DNA from: Symbiodinium microadriaticum
Lineage: Eukaryota; Sar; Dinophyceae; Suessiales; Symbiodiniaceae
NCBI GenBank assembly: GCA_001939145.1
Contig: LSRX01000515.1
Span: forward strand, 275,230-339,229
Direction: 5' to 3'
Length of the DNA: 64,000 bases
The position numbers were made by a program, and so were the translations under genes. The notes under the pieces were generated by a model. The model did not search any database and was not told the origin of the DNA. It worked only from the letters and a program-made list of their open reading frames with translations. This document shows, in pieces, positions 1 to 11,736 of the stretch (the stretch's first letter is position 1; each line of letters begins with the position of its first letter).

Positions 1-45
1 TCCACTCTGGCTGCCACCGGACTCTCAGTCCTCTACAATGGTCCT

Positions 46-790
46 TTGCAGCGCGTGCATAAGAGGCGAATCGGTTGCTCTGGGTCGCCCACCACTGCTT
101 GGACTTTTGCACACATTCGTTTTCCCGAGGAAGGTATCACCTTGTCCTTTGTGGACTTTATGTCGTTCTTTTGTGCATCCTTCAGGGAGCCAGTTCTGCT
201 GCATTACCTTGCTCCTACGTGCCCAGCACCTGAGATGCCGCTATGGGGCCTAACTGACACATCGGTGGCGCTGGGGTGTCGTCCATCGCAGGTTTCTCAG
301 GTTTCCTTTTTTGCACCAGCCTCAACTAGGAGCCCATGGCTGCTTTATGCACTTTTCAGCGCTTGCTACGCCTTTTTCAAGTCGCTCCTGCTTGTACTTT
401 TTGCAGCCTTGGCAAAAGTTTTGCTGTTCCGGGCACCAGGGCACAGGACGCCAATGGGCAGAGCTCTTACAGTGCCTATTGCCTTCGCACCGACATGCTG
501 CGTCAAAGCTCTCGCCGTGGCCTCGCCCAGTGAGCCAGTTCTAGGATGGCAACAGCCTCTATCCAAAATCAGGACCAGGCAGGTACGCGTTGCTCGAGGG
601 CTGCGACCCTTTCAGGCTCTTTGGTTGATGGTTTTCGGGTTTGCACACATGCCGTTCTGTGTCTGGTCAGCCCCTTCCCAAGCTGCTACCTGTCAACAGG
701 TTCTACATGCACTGTCGGAGGCAGCCGCTGGCGCCGCCCACCATGCCTCCCTGCAGCCAGAGAATCTGACCCGGCGTTTCAGCTCGAGTG
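46..790 (+). CDS. LINE 5' segment with hydrophobic stretch (frame 1)
   Basis: Open frame from the left edge region that leaves frame near 790, where the coding signal passes to frame 2. No domain recognised. A strongly hydrophobic stretch (SPWLLYALFSACYAFF onwards, about 337-430) looks like a membrane segment, and a second one (WLMVFGFAHMPFCVW, about 622-665) ends in SAPSQA, resembling a signal-type cleavage context. A comparable hydrophobic stretch ending in AQA recurs much later near 6055-6115 (VIWWLLLPVAQA), so the arrangement may be repeated. The true start lies to the left of the window. Confidence 0.5.
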
Positions 791-1803
791 ACACTACCGT
801 TGATTTGCCAGGCATTGCAGGACCCATATCCAACACAAGAATGGCTAGGAGTTACTGTGTATGCCCCCCTTTTTCCGACCATTGCATTTGGGATCCATTT
901 GCAACACTCAGCTGACATTGACACAGCAATTACGGCAGTCACTACTTCAGGTAGACTGCAGTGTGCCGAATTTGATTCCCTGGTCCCCGTGCACCCACAG
1001 GTCATGCCAGGTCATCTGTCGGTTTTGTCCTACCCCTCCATTATCGCACAAGGCGCCCGACCGCACTGTGCGGTGTTGTTGGACGTCACTAGAGTGGGAG
1101 GGGCTTGCCAGGCACTCACTCTGCCTATAGACATAGGACTTAGGGAGTTCCTGGAACGCATCAGCATGCTCATCAACGTCGATGTTGAGGCCGAACAGGT
1201 CAATGTGTGGGTGGGCCCGACCACCCAGCCTGCCTCATATGGCGGCCAGCTCTCCATAACTCACGGCACGTTGATCACAGTAACACAGTCCCATGTCAGG
1301 GCGCCTGCCATCTTTTATGCGGAAGGCCTCTTTGGCTTGGGCCGTGATTGGACCAGGCTGGACCACGTTCCTAAGCCTGCCAGAGCTCACTGCATGGCTG
1401 TCTGCCACAGTCGCGGCATACATCCTGTCGTATTGGCCTTCTTTCCCAGATACTTCAAAGAAGATATTGCGCTGCAAGTCACCAAGAGCAGTCGCGAAGA
1501 GGCCACGGTCATTATTGTGGATAACCTTCCAGTCCTAGACCTGGACGGCGAGCCTTGTCCACAGACAGCAGTAGTTCTACCCAAGAAGCCCGAGCAGTGC
1601 CAGAATGAGACACAAGCACAGTCGACCGCGCCGACAGTTGCCTACCTTCTTGACGTCCGCCCGTTAGGCATTGCACCTAAGCTTGTTTTGTCTGAGGGGG
1701 CCCTACCAGACCTCCCAGACATACTAGGTCAGGCGGGCATCGAGCTTCCTTCCGGCTACTGCGGGCATTTGATTCGTAACACTATCGTCGGGCACTTGCA
1801 GGA
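788..1803 (+). CDS. LINE 5' segment, repeated modules 1-2 (frame 2)
   Basis: Frame 2 continuation; the frame ends in a stop at 1817-1819 but the coding signal already moves to frame 3 near 1803. It contains a module that starts LLDVTRVGGACQALTLP and ends GTLITVTQ, and a second that starts LLDVRPLGIAPK. Equivalent blocks recur downstream (ILDLTHVGRPCQALIA, LVDTRCLDQRLFAFRF, LLDCRQIQQPWREVYL, LISLLGPDARIFAIYL, ILDQRPTLLPLGVRW), each with a hydrophobic strand, a leucine-rich middle and often a closing G-[DT]-L-I-x-V. No known family assigned; it may be an ORF1-like, nucleic-acid-binding or structural part. Confidence 0.6.
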
Positions 1804-4140
1804 TCTATATTGGTGTTGACCTAGATTTGGCCACCAAAATTGCTCAGGCCGATGCTAAATCAGAGCCGACCTTACGGTCGCCATCGGCGTCTGCTCCACG
1901 CGATCTGCCAGGAGCTTCACAGGGTCATGCACCCCTCCCCGAGCCACGCATTGGGTTCTTTCTAGAGCAGCCCCGTCATGAGCCCGCACGGTATGGTCAG
2001 GATCCAGTTGAACCAGATCCACTTCAAGCCCTCGCACTTGCACCCCCTGAAGAAGACATAACTGAGATCGTCAATGCTAGGTTTGTGGTCTTTTCGCCCA
2101 GATACAAGCACGAGGTGTTACAACTTGCGCTCCCAGTGCCGTGTGAAGTCGACGATGCCCTTGCAGAGGCATCGGGCGCACGAAACTCGGACTGCAGCTT
2201 GTTTTTTGACTGCCTCATACCGGTTGCCGCGCAGCCGGAGGTCAGTTTTGCGTGTGTATTGGCAATCCCTGTCTGGGCAAACGACAAAGCCTGTTGTCTT
2301 GTCGACACTCGTTGTCTAGATCAACGGCTCTTCGCATTCCGATTTGCCGCGCCCTTGTCAAGGTCTTCGATTTTGCTTCATGTTGGGGTTTCAGATGCAC
2401 CAGGTCTCCGAGTCTTGGTTACGGGCCGCGAGCTGCCTAGTACAGGACTCCACGACCTGGAGTCGGGCGATCTGATTGCCGTATTGCCAGCCGACCGGCC
2501 ACTGCCACCAGTGCGCACCCTTGAGGTATTGCTTGGAGGAGGCGCTGATTGGCATGGACCAGCTCCCTTCCTCAATCAACATGAGGGCACTTCATTCCTC
2601 ATGCTATCTGACGGAGACGGTAGCAAAATCTTGAGCATCGACCCACAGGGGGTCACGACGTCTGCGGAATTCAAGCAAATTGCTACCCAAGCCTTTTTGT
2701 ACGAATTCCACAAGACTACAATCTGTCCCTCGATCCCACGGATCTTAGACCTGACGCACGTAGGACGGCCGTGCCAGGCACTGATCGCAGCAACAGAGCA
2801 AATCTGCAGGATACCTGTGCCCCCTGGGCGCCCCCTCCCGCGTCAACACATGGTCTTTTTAGACCAAAGACCTCTCCTCTCCGATGTCTCGTGGCGCTGT
2901 GTGCCTCATGGGGTTCTAGATCTTAATAAGTTCCTGATACCCTTCCATGAGCGCGCCCCACACGGACACGACATCAGTGTGACAGGCGGTCGCAAGGAGC
3001 TCCAAGGCGACCGAACTTTTCTGCACGTGGCCCATGGCGAAGTTCTTCGCTTTTGCTTTGTGGCAGACAGACCCAGTTCGGAGCCGTCTGGAGTAGCAGG
3101 TAGCTCCGAGGGTCCAGATGACCAGGAGTCGGACGACTCCGAAGACAGCGAGGACAGCGACCCTGATTCTGATCACGACACCCAAGGGCCTACTGCCGAA
3201 AGTCCTGTTCGGGGGGGCTCGCCAGCAAACAGGGAGCGCAGTCGCTCGCCCAAGCCCATGGCCGTGCTTGGTCTGTCTCACACCGCCACCCCTGAGTCCC
3301 GGCCCCAGCTGCAGCCTATGCTTCAGAAATCAGCAGACCTCCTTGTGGCCGCGCTGCCATGTGCGTGTGAGGTCTTTATGCGCAACACAGACCTGCACTC
3401 TATCCTTGCCGGCGGCCCTCTTCCATTGGCCGGCCTCTTCAAGGCAGCATACACGCCAAAGGGCCACGCCTTTCAGATCCGCGGCGGTCCCACTACTCAG
3501 CCGCCGGTACGGACGGCCAAGCTGCTACGCGAGCCAGAGTCGAGGACTGCCTCCCATGGCCATCACATGCAAGATCTTCGTCGAGTCACAGAACTCTTGG
3601 GCGGCCAATGGCTCGCGTCTACCAGGAGATTTTTGCCCGATTGGCTACTACAGGATGCCCTCGGGCCGCATACCCAGCCTGCTCCAGCCAATGTGGACCT
3701 CTTAGTTCACTTTGCAGTCCTCAAGATAGACTACGATGCAGAGTTCTATGCCATTGGTGTGACCTTACCAGCTACCCTGGCCGAGGCCAGGGCGGCACTT
3801 CAGGTTGAAAGGCCGCAGGGTCTGCAGGAACTTTTTCCATCGCTCCTCCCCGTTCTTCCGCAGCCTCTTCGGGGAACAGCGTGTCACATGGCATCACCGG
3901 CCTGGATCCCAGGATTGCAAGGGGCTTGTTTCGATACGTCCCGTGTGGACGGACGTATCTTTGCGTCGCACATACCGGATTATGTTTCCAGGCACGAACT
4001 TTTGGCCTTGGCTGGTTTCGATGCCACCTTCGACCTAGCCGTGTGGCTTGGCACAGAGCCATTGCAACTCACCTCTGAGGAACCTGTACATACCTACCCA
4101 GGTATACTAGTCACATTCTTCCGGGGAGTCACGAGCCGCC
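1804..4140 (+). CDS. LINE 5' segment, repeated modules and acidic linker (frame 3)
   Basis: Frame 3 continuation (open to a stop at 4155-4157; frame 2 takes over near 4140). It holds further copies of the repeated module, including one ending ESGDLIAVLP (about 2460-2495) and one starting ILDLTHVGRPCQAL (about 2743). An acidic, serine-rich low-complexity linker (DDQESDDSEDSEDSD, about 3115-3165) followed by an arginine/serine stretch separates two blocks. No catalytic motif seen. Confidence 0.6.
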
Positions 4141-4610
4141 AGGGACAGACACCCTAGGCCAACTCCTGTTGGATGTCAATGCATGGACACATGAGCTGGA
4201 CTGGCCCATTCCAGCGTACAGCGCCGCCATTGCTGTTGTTCACAGGTCCCAGGTACACTTGTATGTGCCCGATGCAAGTACGCCTCTCCAATACAGGCAA
4301 CATATTGCCGACCTCACTGGCGCCCCTCTCAGCAACATGCGTCTTTTTGCAGCTAACCCCACCAGGTTGCGAGACGTAGCCATCATGGGAGTTCACTGTC
4401 CCACCATCCTTGCTGTGGGTGCCAGGTGGCCGGCTTCCAACCTCCCGCCTTGGCACTGTGTTCTGCTGGATTGCCGGCAAATCCAACAGCCGTGGCGGGA
4501 GGTCTATCTGTGGAACTGCCAGCTCAATGTTTCAGCCCTGCTCGCCGACTGCGACCGCAGTGCGCCCAGGGGCTTTTCTGCCAGGTTAGATGTGACAGGG
4601 CTGACGGGTA
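4141..4610 (+). CDS. LINE 5' segment, repeated module (frame 2)
   Basis: Short frame 2 piece between two frameshifts. It carries the module start LLDCRQIQQPWREVYLW and the continuation SALLADCDRSAPRGFSARLD; the closing part of the module (LPPGRVIKVTYAS) is found in frame 1 just downstream, which locates the frame change to roughly 4600-4640. Confidence 0.55.
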
Positions 4611-7600
4611 TGCCTGTCTGCCTCCTGGCCGGGTCATCAAGGTCACCTATGCCAGCACACAAGATATGTTTCAGCCCCCACTGAGCTCGCAGGTCACAGG
4701 TCCCTCACGCAGTGGTGACACACATGAAGATGCCCAGGACACAGAATCAAGTGCCAACAGTGACTTCAATGACCTTGTTGAGGCCTCTTTGCGTGCTTCA
4801 GAAGCCATTGCCGCCGAGACAGACACGACAGGCGTCAATCTCACATGCTTCCTTTATGCGTCGGACTATGTTCCGTACATGCTAGGAAACACGGCGCCGC
4901 TGCCCATGCATCAGGACGACTTTCTGCATCACCTACAGCAGCAGCGTGTGGACGACTTTGTCGTCTTCTTTCCATGGCTCTGTCCGGTTTACCCACAGCC
5001 AGATCCGACCTACGTGACTCTTCTGGCCATACCCGACTGGCAGACGGTCGGTGTACCGGTCTTGATTTCACTCCTGGGTCCCGATGCGCGCATCTTTGCC
5101 ATATACCTGCCAGCTGTCATACGCCGTGATGACGTTTTGCACCTCGCCAAAGTAGGCACAGAAGCCGGACACAGGGTCTTCCTTCGAGATGTTCCCTGGC
5201 CCCTTCAAGGACAAGACCCCGTCAATGTTGAAGCTGGAGATCTTATCACCGTGTGTCCCCCGGATTGGACATACACACCAGGTATGCCGCTGACGGACAT
5301 CCTACAGTGGGCCTACGGGTGGACCTTCCCTGATGGTCCGCCAGGCCAAAGCCCCGCAGGCACGTGGCTGCTTACGGACCAGTTGGACATGCATGCACAT
5401 GTGCGTCTCCCTAGCGGCGTGATTTCACACAGTCTCCTCGCAGCTTCCACTGGCACCGACCTGCAAACACTTGCCATTGCTATGGCTCGACCAGCCATTG
5501 CGAATCATGCGTATGCTGCCCGAACATCGGATGATGTTCTCATTGCTGCGGATCCCGAGCCACGGGACCCACTCACGCATGTGCCTTACATCCTCGACCA
5601 ACGCCCCACCCTCCTCCCACTTGGAGTTCGTTGGGCACATCACGGTCGTGTCGATGTTGCCAGCCTCCATGCCATTATTGCCGCCAGGTGCCCGGCAGGG
5701 TTTTGTGTCCGCATCTACGGTGGAGAGACCAGCGTAGGACACGGCAATCACTTCCGTACTGTGCACCCCGGCACTGTGCTGTCTGTCGAGTTTCACCCCC
5801 TCCGAGTGGGAGGCGAGGCCACCCTACCCGGCGACGATGACGACCCCTCTGCAACCAATTCCGTGGATCAGCGGAGGACAGCCGTCTGGTGCCGCGTCAA
5901 GTGCATCTGGCCCGGATGCAGGTATGACAGCACACATCAGCCACAAGAGCGCCAACGCAGTCAAACCACTTGGCATGCACATGGCACCAGCCAAACCCAA
6001 GCCGGACACGGTCTACACAAGGCGCCGCGAAGACCGGCGAGCGTCCTCGTACGCCCTAGCATTGTGCCAGCGTGTGTGATCTGGTGGCTTCTGTTGCCGG
6101 TCGCACAAGCCGCACGTCCTACGGACGACATCGTTTGGGCATCTCCTGGGGGGTATGATCACATGTGGCCCCTTGCTTCACGCATTGACGCCCAACCGAC
6201 TGGGCCGCAAGGGGGTACCTCTGTTCCAGTCTGTGCTGCACATAGCCTTCACGATCCCCGGCTGGGGCGACCGATTCCTACACCATGTCGAAGCAAGAGC
6301 TTGCTGCCCTCTGGCAGTAAGGCTTCTCCCGGAGTCGGCCCTACACTCTTCGAGGAAGCCTTGTGGCGACCAGGTTGCCAAGCTTTTTTCATGGCCGCCA
6401 CTTTGGTTGACACACTTCTTGAACACTTCGTGCATTCGCAGGCCACAGCCGTTCTTTCGTCGGCCAGCACTAATTCGCCGCCGGTTGTTGTGCTTGCAGA
6501 CTGCATCGCGCCGACCCCACACCAGCAGGCATGTCTCGCCTTAAGGGACATCTTGCCCTTACCAGCTTTCGACGGTCATGCCGATTGGTTGGACAATGAC
6601 CTCGACACTCTTGTCCAGTGGGATCGCCTTTCAACGGCGCTCAAAAACCAGTTCTTGAATATCGACAAATGGCACGACTTCGAAAACCAGAGTCCAGATT
6701 GCTGGCGCGGCCTTCAGGCCCTGCACTTATATACCGACGGCTCTGCACGAGTCATGCCGACCGATGTGCTGCCGTGCTCATGGGCGTTCACAGTCTGGTG
6801 CATACACACTTCCGGCACCTTCTTCCTCGGGGGCAGTGCATTTACCTCGGCTGCTCCAAGTCAGCCCTACCATGTCGGTGAAATCCACGAAGACTCCCTC
6901 ACAGGGGAGCTGCTTGCCATGCTGTGGGCTTTCGCGTGGCTAGCCCAGTATGGGCCTGTCTACCAAGTGCCGGTTACTGTCCACTATGACGCCAACTCGG
7001 TAGGCATGGGGGCTTTCGGGGCATGGCGGCCACCGTCTTACGCTCGGCAAGCCGATCGCCCTACTTTGCCAGAGCTCATCGTCAGCCTACGACAATACGT
7101 CGAAGTTTTGCTGCCGCTTGCCCATCGGCATGTCTCAGGCCATTCAGGAGTCCTGGGAAATGAGCTCGCCGACAGCATGGCCAAGAAAGCGCGGGCTGCC
7201 CCTGATACTGCGGAGCGTTGTCTGCCTGTTTGGCCAGCCCAGCTGTATCAACACCAGTTCTGGGCTTGGGCTTGGACCTTGGCCAAAACTACCCATGATC
7301 TTCCCACACTGTACGCCATGGAATCAGAAGCTCACCGACTACGACAGCTCCCTCGTACCACCGAGGTTGCACCAGCTATGGGTCTGCGCACAGTCCAGCC
7401 TCCCCGAGCCAACGTCGTTTTTCATTTGGTCTGTGTCTCGTTCAACGTGTTGACTTTGCGGGACAAGCCTGTGGGACAACACACAGAAGCCGGCATGCGT
7501 TTCCCTGGCCGACGAGCCGTTCTGCTGCAGGAACTTGCACATCATAGCCCGACTTTTGTGGGGCTCCAGGAGACTCGTCTCCCAGACACTGCCACCCTAC

Positions 7601-8649
7601 CGGACGGCGACTATTTTATGTTCAATGCCGCTGCTACAGACAGAGGCCAGTTAGGGTGCGCACTTTGGGTCACCAGGACTCGCCCGTATGCCACTTCAGG
7701 AACCACGAAGTTCTACTTCCAAGAACACCATTTTGCAGTCGTTGGCTTCTCCCACCGGCACATTTCTGTGGCGGTTGATGCGCCACATTTGAAAATTCTG
7801 GTCATGGTGGCGCACTGCCCCTCGTTGCACAACCATCCACGACATGTGGTTGAGCAGTTCTGGCAGGGCAGATTGGAGGAGCTCAGACGGCGCAGGGCGG
7901 GCGCCGAGTTCGTCATACTTGTTGACGCAAATGCAGAACTTGGAAGTATCCAGACAGACGCTGTCGGTGGCTTCCAGCCCACTGACGAAACAGAAGCGGG
8001 AGCTCTCTTTCATGATTTTCTTTTGAGAGCCGGAGCGTTGTTGCCTTCCACTCTCCCTGACTGTCATGATGGCTCTGGAGTCACGTGGCGCTCAGCGCTT
8101 GGGCATGGGCACAGGCTCGACTATATTGTTGCACCCAACACCTGGAGATCGTTTGGTTTACGCTCATCCGAGCTTCCAGGGTTTGAGGCATTACAGCTCA
8201 GAGAGGATCACACACCTGTGAAGCTGGTGGTTGAATTTTGCCGCCAAGCTTCCGATCAGCCCTACACCGACGCACGCAGGCGGGCGGTCAGACCATTGCC
8301 CGCTGCGGACCAGGAGACGGCACGGTCCCGCAGCCTTCTCCTGTATGGGCTGCCCACAGCCCCGTGGCACGCTACAGTGGACCAGCAGTATGCCTGCTTT
8401 GTTCAGGCGTGGACGGCTGCTGGAACTGACATGACCACCCAGACACAGCCGGCCCCTGTTCAGCCCTTCCTGACAAATGATACTTTGCAGCTCGTCCAGT
8501 GTTGCAAAGCTCTACGAGAGTACCTCCATGTTGAGGCTCGAGAAAGACAAAAGCGTCTACTCATGGTTGCCTTTGCGGCTTTCATACATGCCTGGGAAGG
8601 GACCGCCTTTACCGAACAGGCCCGCACATGTGCCAATCGCTGGTTCTGA
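4611..8649 (+). CDS. LINE RNase H plus EEP endonuclease segment (frame 1)
   Basis: Residue numbers count from 4426 in this frame. After two more copies of the 5' module (up to about 5800) and a hydrophobic stretch near 6055-6115, an RNase H type 1 domain follows with acidic residues D771 (LYTDGS), E828 (TGELLAML), D855 (VHYDANS) and D916 (GNELAD), plus the HVSGHSG motif. Next comes an endonuclease/exonuclease/phosphatase domain: N1007 (SFNVL), E1049 (GLQETR), D1167/N1169 (LVDANAE) and D1261/H1262 (REDHTP). RNase H placed before the endonuclease is unusual, since LINEs that carry RNase H usually have it after the reverse transcriptase. The frame ends in TGA at 8647; the next codons continue in the same frame into the reverse transcriptase, so the stop splits one polyprotein. 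Confidence 0.88.
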
Positions 8650-9747
8650 GAATTGGATTATAGTGAAGCGGCGGCGGCCCTCCATCTGCGTTCTTTTGTC
8701 AAACGCCTCCGCTCACATGTCAAGGCGGACCGTCTCAACTACCTACAAGGGCTGGTTACTGAGGTCACGCTGCAGGACCTCCGTAATCCCACCAGCCTAT
8801 ACAAGGCCGTGCGCAGAGCTTTCCCGGCAGCCAGGTCCTCACGTCGCTCAGCTTTGCGACCCCTGCCCGCGGTCATCGATACCGATGGCACGTTGGCCGC
8901 AACGCCGTTTGACAAAGCGGAGTGTTGGCGAAAACACTTCGGACAGCAAGAGGCTGGAGTGACTGCTGACCAAACTTCATATATCGCCGCTTTCAACTCT
9001 CTACCACCGGTCGACCTGCCGTCCTTAGACATGAGCTCTGTGCCCAACATGCCAGCGCTAGAAAGTACTCTTCTGCAGCTCAAAAACCTCAAGGCCGCAG
9101 GCCCGGATGGTATTTCCCCAGATCTCCTCAAGCTGGCGCCGCCGGCAGCAGCCAGACACCTGATGCCCATCTTTCTTAAGGCCTCGCTCTCCATACGCGA
9201 GCCAATCGAGTTTAGAGGAGGCACTCTCATATGTTTGGCAAAACGCGTCGGAGCGGCGCTTCAGTGCCAGCACTACCGCTCTATTCTGATTTCTTCAGTA
9301 CCGGCCAAGGTGCTTCACAGACACTGGCGTACGCAATTGCTGCCTGCACACGCCCGTACCAAACCGCCCCTTCAGGCCGGTGCTCTTGGTGGGGTCGGCA
9401 TAGAGGCCATCTCCTTGACGGCCCGCACTTTTCAGGCGATGCATGCATCTACCCATCGACTCTGGTCCATCATCTTCGTTGATGTCCAAGCAGCCTTTTA
9501 CAGGGTTGTGCGGGAAAGCCTCTATCGCACACCCGACGATGACGCTAGCCTCCTCCAAGTGCTCCACGCCATGAAGCTCCCTCCAGCAGCCATTCCAGAG
9601 CTACGGGACACCTTGGCCAGCATGGCCACTTTGGCAGAGTTAGGCGCCACACCACAGGTTCGAGCCGCCATTCAAGACGCCATGCAAGGCACCTGGTTTA
9701 GAATCGACATGCATGAGGTCCTGACCTGGCCAGGTGTGGCACGCGGC
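8650..9747 (+). CDS. LINE reverse transcriptase, N-terminal part (frame 1)
   Basis: Begins in the same frame right after the TGA at 8647-8649. RT motifs seen: KAAGPDGISPDLLK at about 9091-9132 (fingers), LICLAKR near 9230, and the first catalytic aspartate in FVDVQAAFYRV with D encoded at 9481. The frame loses the RT signal near 9747: an RPGDPAAD block that should follow continues in frame 3 from about 9749. A small indel at about 9740-9750 explains this. Confidence 0.85.
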
Positions 9748-9748
9748 C

Positions 9749-11453
9749 AGGCGATCCCGCCGCCGATATTTTGTTCGCGCTCTCTTTCAGCGTCTTCTTG
9801 CGACGAGTTCAAGAGACCTTGCGCGATCAAGGCTTGGCCCCAGAACTTGGCCAGCCACCTTGCGACCACCCCTGGACTCATCCAGACACCTGCCCTGATC
9901 CAGCAGATCTGAATCTTGGGGCTCCTGCCTGGGCTGACGACTTCTTCCTTCCGCAACAAGGGCGAGATAGGATGACTCTGCTTGCTCGCACCCGAAGCAC
10001 CATGGAGCATACACTGGGCATGGCCACCTCCATAGGCATGAAGCTTACGTTTGCTCCGGACAAAACCGCTGCCCTGCTCCCTAGTGGACATGATTGGCAT
10101 CGGCTTGCTTCACTAATTGATAATAAGCATGCCTCGACAGGTTTGACTGTCCGAGACCCGCTTACCAAGGAAGATCACGTTCTCCCTTTTGTTCAGGCGT
10201 ACAAGCATTTGGGTGGCATACTCACCGCTAGTACCACCACCAGGCCAGACATCCTGCACCGCCAAGCCAGGGCGATGGGCGTCGTCAAGCCTTTGCGCCG
10301 ACAGCTTTTCGGTTCTGCAGCCGTCCCCATACAGACACGCCGGTCTCTGTTGGGCGCCCTGGCTCTGTCCAAGCTTGTGCACACCAGTGCCGCTCTAATC
10401 CTGCCCAACGCCCTTGCCCAAAGAAACTGGGACAAGGCGTATCTTCAGGTACTTAGAGCCCTGCTTCCGCGCAAAGGACCGGCAGACCACCAGCACTCCT
10501 ACCTGGCCCTGTTGGCTGCCCGAGCACCACCGCCGCCCTTGGCTCTCGCCAAGGCTAGGGCAGCTTTTCTGGTCCAACTGACCGTTCATGGTCCCCTTGT
10601 CTTGCGACAGCTACTGATCTTGCACTGGCGCTGGCACGCTGCGAGCTCGTGGCTGGCTCAGCTGAGTACGGACATAGATCTGGTTGCCATGTACTGCCCG
10701 GATGCCGTCGCACCCATTCAGGGGGCTAGACCCGTCGAGAGTCTGCTAGACTCCCTGGTTGAGGACCCCCGCTGGTGGCTAGGTCAGGTAAAGAAGGCAG
10801 TTAAACAGGCACAGGTACACTTGGAGAGGTGGCGCCTCCTTAAGTCCAAAGGCGCGGTCTCATTGCGTCTAGCTCCGCCGTCGGCTGCAGACCTTCCATA
10901 CCAATGCGGCCACTGTGGGGCCGCTTTTGCGCTCCGTAAACATCTCGGAGCACATCAAGCGAAAAGCCATGGCATCTGGAGCCCAGCCAGGCACTTTGCC
11001 TTGGACACCTATTGCCATGCCTGCCACAGATGGTTCGGCACAGTCCGGCAGGTTCAGACGCACCTCAAGCGCAGCGGAACCTGTCTCCTGCGCCTGGCCC
11101 ATCTTTTCCCGCCCCTGACCAAAGTCCAGGTTAGACAGGTCGAGGCGCCCGAGCTGGCCATTTCCAAAAGGTTGCAGCAGGGACACTGGACCGCCTACAA
11201 AGCCGTTACCCAGACAGCACAGGTCCTGGGACCGCTGACCCCAACTGCCGAGGAGAGACTCGGCCACGTGGATTTCTACTCAGAAGACGTTCCTGTCTCC
11301 TCGCTCAAAGCGTACCGTCCAAGCCCCGAACGAGTACAGTGGATTTCTTCGTACATTGCTCAGCGTTCCACCGAAGGACCCCGCGACACAGCACGCGGCT
11401 TCTGGTATCGGCTCCCATGCACCGGTTTCACACAGAATTCGTTGTACAGCTAA
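9749..11453 (+). CDS. LINE reverse transcriptase C-terminal part and zinc fingers (frame 3)
   Basis: Frame 3 resumes with RPGDPAADILFALSF and carries the catalytic pair in AWADDFFLP (D codons at 9936 and 9939), the YxDD-equivalent of LINE RTs. Thumb/connection sequence follows to about 10850. Near the C-terminus there are two zinc-finger motifs: YQCGHCGAAF with H...H (10899-10970, C2H2) and TYCHACHRWF with H...C (11008-11076, C2HC). Such fingers are common in LINE proteins and are thought to help bind nucleic acid. Stop TAA at 11451. Confidence 0.87.
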
Positions 11454-11462
11454 ATTTTGGGA

Positions 11463-11511
11463 CGCGCCGCTTTCGGCGGCTCGACAGTCCGCAAGTCAAG
11501 TCAAGTCAAGT
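11463..11511 (+). repeat. LINE 3' end: hairpin and (CAAGT)4 tail
   Basis: Just after the stop codon, GCCGC TTT CGGCGGC (about 11467-11481) can form a short stem-loop. Four exact CAAGT units occupy 11492-11511. There is no poly(A). Tandem short-repeat tails are a known alternative 3' end in several LINE clades, so this marks the element's right boundary. Confidence 0.7.
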
Positions 11512-11556
11512 CTACGTATAACCCTACTCATAACTACCCATGAACCTCCAAGTAGG
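11512..11556 (+). repeat. Inverted-repeat family A, copy 1, right half only
   Basis: Matches the right half of family A (TATAACCCTACT, AACTACCCATGAACCTCC, then AAGTA). The left half is missing; its place is taken by the LINE tail. This suggests the LINE inserted inside a family A copy, whose left half would lie upstream of the window. Confidence 0.7.
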
Positions 11557-11736
11557 GTTTTAGTGCTTCAGTATTTTAGGGGTTTAGGGGCTTTCGGTTT
11601 TATGGAAACGTTCGGGTAGGAATCTGAAGAGGGCTGCTAGGAGTGAGGGTTTTACAGTGGCGGTTTAGGGTTTAGGGTTGCAGGGGGGTTTTACACGGTC
11701 TTGGGTGGAAGGGATTCGTTTCTGCGGGATCCTCAG

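Larger units (their letters stand above)
1..11511 (+). mobile_element. Degenerate LINE-like (non-LTR) retrotransposon, 5' end outside window
   Basis: A single element can be followed rightwards from the window edge to a short tandem tail at 11492-11511. Order of parts: long 5' region of repeated modules, RNase H (about 6715-7190), EEP-type endonuclease (about 7430-8240), reverse transcriptase (about 8690-10450), two C-terminal zinc fingers (about 10899-11080). No LTRs, integrase or protease are visible, which with the EEP endonuclease places it among LINE-type elements. The reading frame shifts near 790, 1803, 4140, 4610 and 9747 and there is an in-frame TGA at 8647, so this copy looks inactive unless the breaks are assembly errors. 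GC content and codon use are uniform and higher than in the DNA to its right. Confidence 0.9.
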
